Below are positions 31,404 through 32,926 of a stretch of DNA of 32,926 nt, piece by piece. A program made the translations under genes and the position numbers. The notes below the pieces were generated by a model that was not told the DNA's origin, made no database searches, and saw only the letters and a list, made by a program, of their open reading frames with translations. Source of the stretch: Candidatus Collierbacteria bacterium (GTDB lineage: Bacteria > Patescibacteriota > Microgenomatia > UBA1400 > MFAQ01); the NCBI GenBank assembly GCA_903884375.1, contig CAISER010000021.1, positions 1 to 32,926 on the forward strand. The letters are read 5' to 3'. How positions within the stretch are numbered: the stretch's first letter is position 1; the number at the start of each line of letters is the position of its first letter.

Positions 31404-32078
31404 TTATAGCTCTGTCATCCCTAGTTCCACCGGGAAACTTACATTCTTGGGCAGAATCAAAAAAAATGTCCTACACTCGTCAATTACCTCTTTTTTACCG
31501 GTCCAATGATCTACTCTTGTATCTTGATCCCACCAACGATTGCTGAATTCTTGCAAACGTATAAAGCGATCCTTTTCCGCATAATGACCATACGGGTCAG
31601 CCAAGCGAACATAGTTTTCGTTTGTATCCACATCAACCACCACACAGTAATGTCCGTGTTCGCCGTCATTACTTTCGTATGAATATCCTGCGTCTGCCAA
31701 AGCCTCCTCACTAACTCCCAAATAACCCGATTTATCATACTCGTCTGCAATCTCAAATATTCCTTGCCAATCTACGCCAACTGGATAATTGTACTCACGC
31801 ACTATTTTCTTAAGCTCTGAAATCGATCCAAATCTTTTTACCCAAAAACTCATCTCCGGTACCAATGTTTTTATCGCTTTAGCCATGTCGGCAAGAGACA
31901 TACCATGTTTTTCAACCGTTGCTTGAGCTCCTGCTGCAGCTACAATGGCATCCTGATGAAATTCGATTCCATAGTGAGACAATAACATTTGAATCGTAGC
32001 TGGACCGCAGTGACTTTCCGTTAATTGTCGAACTCGAGAAATAGAAGAAAACGTTATATTGTCGAATCTGTCATGCAT
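31404..32078 (-). CDS. C39-like cysteine peptidase domain protein
   Basis: A 224-aa protein. It begins with RQLTESHCGPATIQMLLSHY, in which C24 after a Gln/Ser-rich stretch is the C39/papain-like nucleophile. DGEHGHYCVVVDVDTNENYV supplies the His, and VRLADPYG supplies the Asp with the DP motif of the family. There is no signal peptide or ABC transporter domain, so it is not a complete bacteriocin exporter. C39-like stand-alone proteins cut peptides, often at double-Gly sites, but here the substrate is unknown. The gene is followed by a Ddl-like ATP-grasp gene upstream on the same strand (60 nt), possibly in one transcript. Confidence 0.8.
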   Translation of the reverse strand: MHDRFDNITFSSISRVRQLTESHCGPATIQMLLSHYGIEFHQDAIVAAAGAQATVEKHGMSLADMAKAIKTLVPEMSFWVKRFGSISELKKIVREYNYPVGVDWQGIFEIADEYDKSGYLGVSEEALADAGYSYESNDGEHGHYCVVVDVDTNENYVRLADPYGHYAEKDRFIRLQEFSNRWWDQDTRVDHWTGKKEVIDECRTFFLILPKNVSFPVELGMTEL

Positions 32079-32138
32079 ATCCGTATTCTATCAAACCTTT
32101 TCCGATATTTGCTAATCAAAAATACAATCTATATCAGA

Positions 32139-32926
32139 CTATATCATTCTGGCATACTTGGAAAGCAAACTGGCCAATACCTCGTCGAAACTAACTCCAT
32201 GTAAAGCCAGTACTTCGGTAAACGGCAGACCCATATCCGGTCCAAAAGCCGTATTGGGATTGCTGTCAGTGAAATAAGGAATATTTGTTTCCTGATCAAC
32301 TCGCACATCAAACTTCGCATAATCCTTATGCTGCAGCCCTCGAAAAGCTCGAATCGCCAATTGCGAAACCTTACTGGCCAAAGGTTCTTCAACTGCCTTA
32401 TAGGTATAGGCTTTTAAGTCGTCATATGACTCAAAACTGGTAAAGTAATGTTTCCCATCAGCCTTTTTTCGAAACACTTTTTGACCCATAAAGACACTTT
32501 TTCTTGATCCATCATCAAAAACCACTACCGTTATCTCTGCTCCATCCACAAACTGTTCCACGATTACCGGGATTTTGTAGGTACTTACCATCTTATTTAC
32601 CTTTCTCTGAGCCTCTTGAATTGTCTCCTTAACCGCTTTATTGTCGATTCCTACACTTCCGCCACTCTCGTTTAATTTAACGATTAAAGGCAATCCTAAG
32701 TCCCCTTGAACAGCCGTCTTTGAACGTCGAATAAACTGGAATGCGGGTGTTGGGATACCATAGGCCATCAGAAGTCTTTTGGTCAGGTTGCGGTTATTTC
32801 CAATCACTAAACCTTCCATCCCCGCACCTGTATAAGGAAGATTAGAAAGCTCCAAGGCTGCCGGAACGGAAGTCTGCAGTCGGTCTTTTCCTTTTAAGGT
32901 ATCCACCAAATTCAAAACCAACGAGG
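32139..32926 (-). CDS. D-alanine-D-alanine ligase-like ATP-grasp enzyme (partial)
   Basis: The reading frame continues beyond the right edge; the M at 32921 in the track is a TTG inside the gene. The visible 260 residues match the Ddl/ATP-grasp family: VLNLVDTLKGKDRLQTSVPA, ELSNLPYTGAGMEGLVIGNN, KRLLMAYGIPTPAF, PLIVKLNESGGSVGIDNKAV (ATP-binding lysine and Gly/Ser loop) and EQFVDGAEITVVVFDDG. The end is KFDVRVDQETNIPYFTDSNP, where metal-binding Asp/Asn residues sit (Ddl has EVN in ExNxxPG). Here the motif is DSNPNT rather than ExNTxPG, so a different carboxylate-amine ligation is possible. Start not seen. Confidence 0.8.
   Translation of the reverse strand, partial: SLVLNLVDTLKGKDRLQTSVPAALELSNLPYTGAGMEGLVIGNNRNLTKRLLMAYGIPTPAFQFIRRSKTAVQGDLGLPLIVKLNESGGSVGIDNKAVKETIQEAQRKVNKMVSTYKIPVIVEQFVDGAEITVVVFDDGSRKSVFMGQKVFRKKADGKHYFTSFESYDDLKAYTYKAVEEPLASKVSQLAIRAFRGLQHKDYAKFDVRVDQETNIPYFTDSNPNTAFGPDMGLPFTEVLALHGVSFDEVLASLLSKYARMI

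Noticed and set aside
1-32926. CRISPR arrays, insertion sequences or an integrase
   Set aside because: No regularly spaced repeats, transposase motifs or tyrosine/serine recombinase signatures were seen on either strand.

Overview
The window reads as a chromosomal segment of a small-genome, low-G+C bacterium, most likely a Patescibacteria/CPR member (Microgenomates-like). That placement is inferred from gene content and style and is not proven here. Bacterial identity is clear from ribosomal proteins bL28 and bL33, MreB, PBP2, peptide deformylase, Met-tRNA formyltransferase and TopA. Genes are short and densely packed on both strands. There is no rRNA, CRISPR array, transposase or integrase.

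Layout. 1-1155: start of glyA (cut by the left edge), a dTMP kinase and a small unknown ORF. 1198-3565: a non-canonical NRAMP transporter divergent from a GT87-like membrane glycosyltransferase. 3626-5137: thyX and an unknown protein, each with a strong terminator. 5220-7229: topA. 7314-11544: cell-elongation block (PBP2, MreD-like, MreC, a small lipoprotein, MreB). 11625-13592: O-antigen-ligase-like protein with C-terminal TPRs. 13634-15308: small unknown proteins, def, and two tiny membrane proteins missing from the ORF track. 15408-17948: fmt, an unknown gene, bL28 and an M50 site-2-type protease. 18020-20202: a secreted C-terminally anchored protein and an Elp3-type radical SAM/GNAT enzyme. 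20265-24776: a small unknown protein, an SDR oxidoreductase, a Trm9/ALKBH8-like methyltransferase, a second methyltransferase, a Pro/Thr-rich anchored protein and a DnaJ-type zinc-motif protein. 24814-25281: tRNA-Tyr, tRNA-Thr(GGU) and tRNA-Thr(UGU). 25419-29079: response regulator, hybrid-sensor-type histidine kinase and PAS protein in one operon. 29149-30434: bL33 with an odd repeated 3' region, an HTH plus LAGLIDADG-like ORF that runs into tRNA-Trp, and structured non-coding sequence. 30566-32926: a Zn-PLC-like protein, a small Cys-containing protein, a C39-like peptidase and a D-Ala-D-Ala-ligase-like ATP-grasp protein cut by the right edge.

How genes fit together. GlyA, ThyX and Tmk supply and use one-carbon units for dTTP. 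Def and Fmt handle formyl-Met. PBP2, MreB, MreC and MreD form the elongation machinery, and the Ddl-like enzyme may feed peptidoglycan precursors. Elp3 and the Trm9-like methyltransferase could carry out consecutive wobble-uridine modification steps.

The most interesting hidden pattern is that genes fall into two expression styles. Core genes start 6-8 nt after a -10-like box with no Shine-Dalgarno (apparently leaderless). A scattered set of smaller units instead has a perfect Shine-Dalgarno, often preceded by a recurring ACTTTAAA-type leader, and ends in a strong intrinsic terminator.
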